This document shows positions 41,580-43,024 of a stretch of 43,024 nucleotides of DNA, one piece after another. The notes beneath the pieces were generated by a model that saw only the letters and a list, made by a program, of their open reading frames with translations, had not been told where the DNA came from and made no database searches. A program made the position numbers and the translations under genes. Origin of the DNA: an uncultured Bacteroidia bacterium. Lineage in GTDB: Bacteria; Bacteroidota; Bacteroidia; Bacteroidales; F082. The DNA lies in contig CADCML010000043.1 in the NCBI GenBank assembly GCA_902802535.1, positions 1-43,024 on the forward strand, in the 5' to 3' direction. Each line of letters opens with the position of its first letter. Positions within the stretch are counted from its first letter, which is position 1.

Positions 41580-41681
41580 CCCAACGACAACACGGGGACG
41601 ATTATCATTAGCCAGGAGGACTTTATCAAGTTTTTGGAGGCGATGGGGAATTCTTATGAGTTTATTGAGCTTTATGATTAA
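41580..41681 (+). repeat. 102-bp gene-end duplication, copy B (orphan 3' end of the editing gene)
   Basis: Starts directly after the antitoxin stop codon and reads 33 codons plus TAA, PNDNTGTIIISQEDF...YEFIELYD. It has no start codon of its own. It is 88% identical to copy A, and almost all changes are at third codon positions. This is the displaced 3' end of a ybaK/proX gene. Confidence 0.93.
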
Positions 41682-42931
41682 CCCCACCTTCGATATCCGA
41701 CCATGTGAGGTGTATTGGTTCTATAATTATCGCTGTTAAGTTGTTCCGTATATTCACAATAGGGATAATTGGTACAACCAACGAACCAGTGTCCATTTGG
41801 TCCTCTTCGTTTTACAAGAAATCCGCCACAAGAAGGACATTTTTTCGGATTTAATAGAATTGTTGCGTCGCGCAAAGTGTATTTGCATTTTGGAAAGTTT
41901 GAACAACCTACAAAAGCTCTACCTTCATGTTCTACTTTTAAAAGGACGCCAGTTTTACAACAAGGACAATTTGTCTGATTCTCATCAGTTTCCTTTCTAA
42001 TCGAAGCAAAACACACCGATTTTGATTCTGAAAACTCTTTAAAAAATGGAGAAGGATTTTTGTTGTCAGTAAGAACAAAAACTCTGTTTTTAGTACGAGT
42101 TATTGCTACATAAAATAGCCGTCGTTCTTCTGCAAACTTAAAACTATCAGCATTCGTCAGAACCAGATTCAAAACATCGTCATCGGCAATCTGGTTTGGA
42201 AAGCCAAGTTTATCATTCTTAAAATTCAAAACTATCACATTGTCGGCTTCCAATCCTTTAGATTTATGTACCGAAAGAAACTCTATCTTTAATTCGGGCA
42301 TATACAAATACTCCAGTTTCTCGTGCATATATTCATAGACGATTTTGAACAAACCAGTCTTCTTAACAATGTCCAAATCATAGTTTGTCCTTCCTAATAT
42401 CAAGATAGATGAATTTGTCCCAAATTCAGAAACTATTTTGTTTATTGCCTTTTGAAGAACCTGTTTTGGTTCATCATCAAAGCCCCAGAAAACAAGCGGA
42501 TACTCCAAATTCTTATCAGAACGCAAATCTTTCCTTAATTGGAGAGGATTTTGGATAATGAAACGGGAAGCCTCGTCAATAAGTTGCTGAGAGTTTCTAT
42601 AAGTTTTTTCAATTTTCAATACTTTTGTGTAACCAAAATACTTCTCAAAATCAGTAAACAAAGCTATGTCGCTCCCTGCAAAACGATATATCGACTGCCA
42701 GTCATCGCCGACACAGAAAACTTTTGCAATGGTTCTGTCGGCAATTGCCTTAAGAAAATTAAAGCGAGATTTTGAGATGTCCTGATATTCATCAACAATT
42801 ATGTATTGATAATGCGGAATGTCACACCCAAGAACCACTTTATCAGCAGCATTGTTAATCATATCAGAGAAATCAATTGCTTTGTTCGCAGATAGATAGT
42901 TCTGGTATTCTAACAAAAGAGTCTTTATCAA
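41678..42931 (-). CDS. UvrD/Rep-like helicase with C-terminal zinc ribbons, 5'-truncated
   Basis: Superfamily I helicase from just before motif II: IDFSDMINNAADKV, YIIVDEYQDISKSRFNFLKAI (motif II), VFCVGDDWQSIYRFAGSD (motif III), LKIEKTYRNSQQLID (motif IV), LSVHKSKGLEADNVIVLNF (motif V) and RRLFYVAITRTKNRVFVL (motif VI). The C-terminus has two topoisomerase-type zinc ribbons (CPCC...CSNFPKCKY and CPSC...CTNYPYCEY). Walker A and the whole N-terminus are missing: the frame meets the 97-bp terminal repeat at 42928, with a stop a few codons upstream. The stop codon overlaps the end of copy B. Confidence 0.88.
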   Translation of the reverse strand: MIKTLLLEYQNYLSANKAIDFSDMINNAADKVVLGCDIPHYQYIIVDEYQDISKSRFNFLKAIADRTIAKVFCVGDDWQSIYRFAGSDIALFTDFEKYFGYTKVLKIEKTYRNSQQLIDEASRFIIQNPLQLRKDLRSDKNLEYPLVFWGFDDEPKQVLQKAINKIVSEFGTNSSILILGRTNYDLDIVKKTGLFKIVYEYMHEKLEYLYMPELKIEFLSVHKSKGLEADNVIVLNFKNDKLGFPNQIADDDVLNLVLTNADSFKFAEERRLFYVAITRTKNRVFVLTDNKNPSPFFKEFSESKSVCFASIRKETDENQTNCPCCKTGVLLKVEHEGRAFVGCSNFPKCKYTLRDATILLNPKKCPSCGGFLVKRRGPNGHWFVGCTNYPYCEYTEQLNSDNYRTNTPHMVGYRRWG

Positions 42932-43024
42932 TACTTAGTTATTTTTTAATTATATGACTCATTATAAGCTACATAGCGCGTATTGTACCGAGCATTCGCC
43001 CTGTTTTAGGGCATGTTCCAGTCC
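42928..43024 (-). repeat. 97-bp terminal inverted repeat, right copy
   Basis: Exact reverse complement of 3-99. It replaces the 5' part of the helicase gene. No coding frame is seen within it. Confidence 0.9.

Noticed and set aside
3-43024. Linear plasmid or phage with terminal inverted repeats
   Set aside because: No replication, partition or phage structural genes; trmD, rplS, dgt and feoB are chromosomal; the right repeat truncates a helicase gene.

Overview
The window looks like one contig from an uncultured member of the order Bacteroidales. Four lines of evidence support this: Bacteroidetes-type promoter cores (TAnnTTTG, usually 15-50 bp before the start codon), many secreted proteins ending in a type IX secretion (T9SS) type-A sorting domain, a fused FeoA-FeoB, and families seen mainly in this phylum (DUF3244-like, DUF4143 ATPase, BtuG-like propeller, HipBST with a zinc-knuckle kinase). 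I see no tRNA, rRNA, CRISPR array or complete insertion sequence. The two ends carry the same 97-bp sequence in inverted orientation (3-99 and 42928-43024), so the contig probably stops in a multicopy repeat on both sides.

Layout. 1-7745 is mostly housekeeping and transport: an Rpn-type PD-(D/E)XK nuclease with a 12-bp minisatellite, an EamA transporter, a dGTPase with a coupled secreted protein, and a FeoAB iron transporter followed by an unnoticed 58-residue Cys-rich membrane protein. 7751-9411 is a tripartite HipBST toxin-antitoxin module, with three GGGTATAA sites spaced exactly 40 bp apart upstream. 9412-14423 (minus strand) is a cobalamin-riboswitch operon. It encodes two T9SS surface proteins, a BtuG-like beta-propeller lipoprotein, a small CWC zinc protein and a BtuF-like binding lipoprotein, but no TonB-dependent BtuB and no ABC permease.

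14499-17806 is a giant InlB-repeat surface protein broken by a 5-nt frameshift. It is followed by a T9SS subtilase, trmD and rplS. 21010-28078 is a secretion cluster: a DUF3244-like protein, a lipoprotein and two T9SS proteins, next to a membrane-tethered TPR/coiled-coil/HTH protein that may regulate them. A GltS-like symporter and a split chromate transporter follow.

30800-36970 is an accessory or defence island. It holds a fossil of a DUF4143 ATPase, a DUF1016 (YhcG-like) nuclease gene wrecked by frameshifts and interrupted by another ATPase gene, and a DpnII-type restriction-modification operon with an unrecognised fourth gene. 37133-39877 is a UvrA that has lost its first Walker A motif by a clean in-frame deletion. 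40015-41681 shows a toxin-antitoxin cassette placed exactly at the 3' end of a prolyl-tRNA editing gene, with a second, 88% identical copy of that gene's last 34 codons left on the far side. The window ends in a 5'-truncated UvrD-like helicase with C-terminal zinc ribbons.

The best candidates for something undescribed are the riboswitch-controlled T9SS proteins, the fourth gene of the DpnII-like operon, the gene-end-swapping toxin-antitoxin cassette, and the UvrA lacking its first P-loop.
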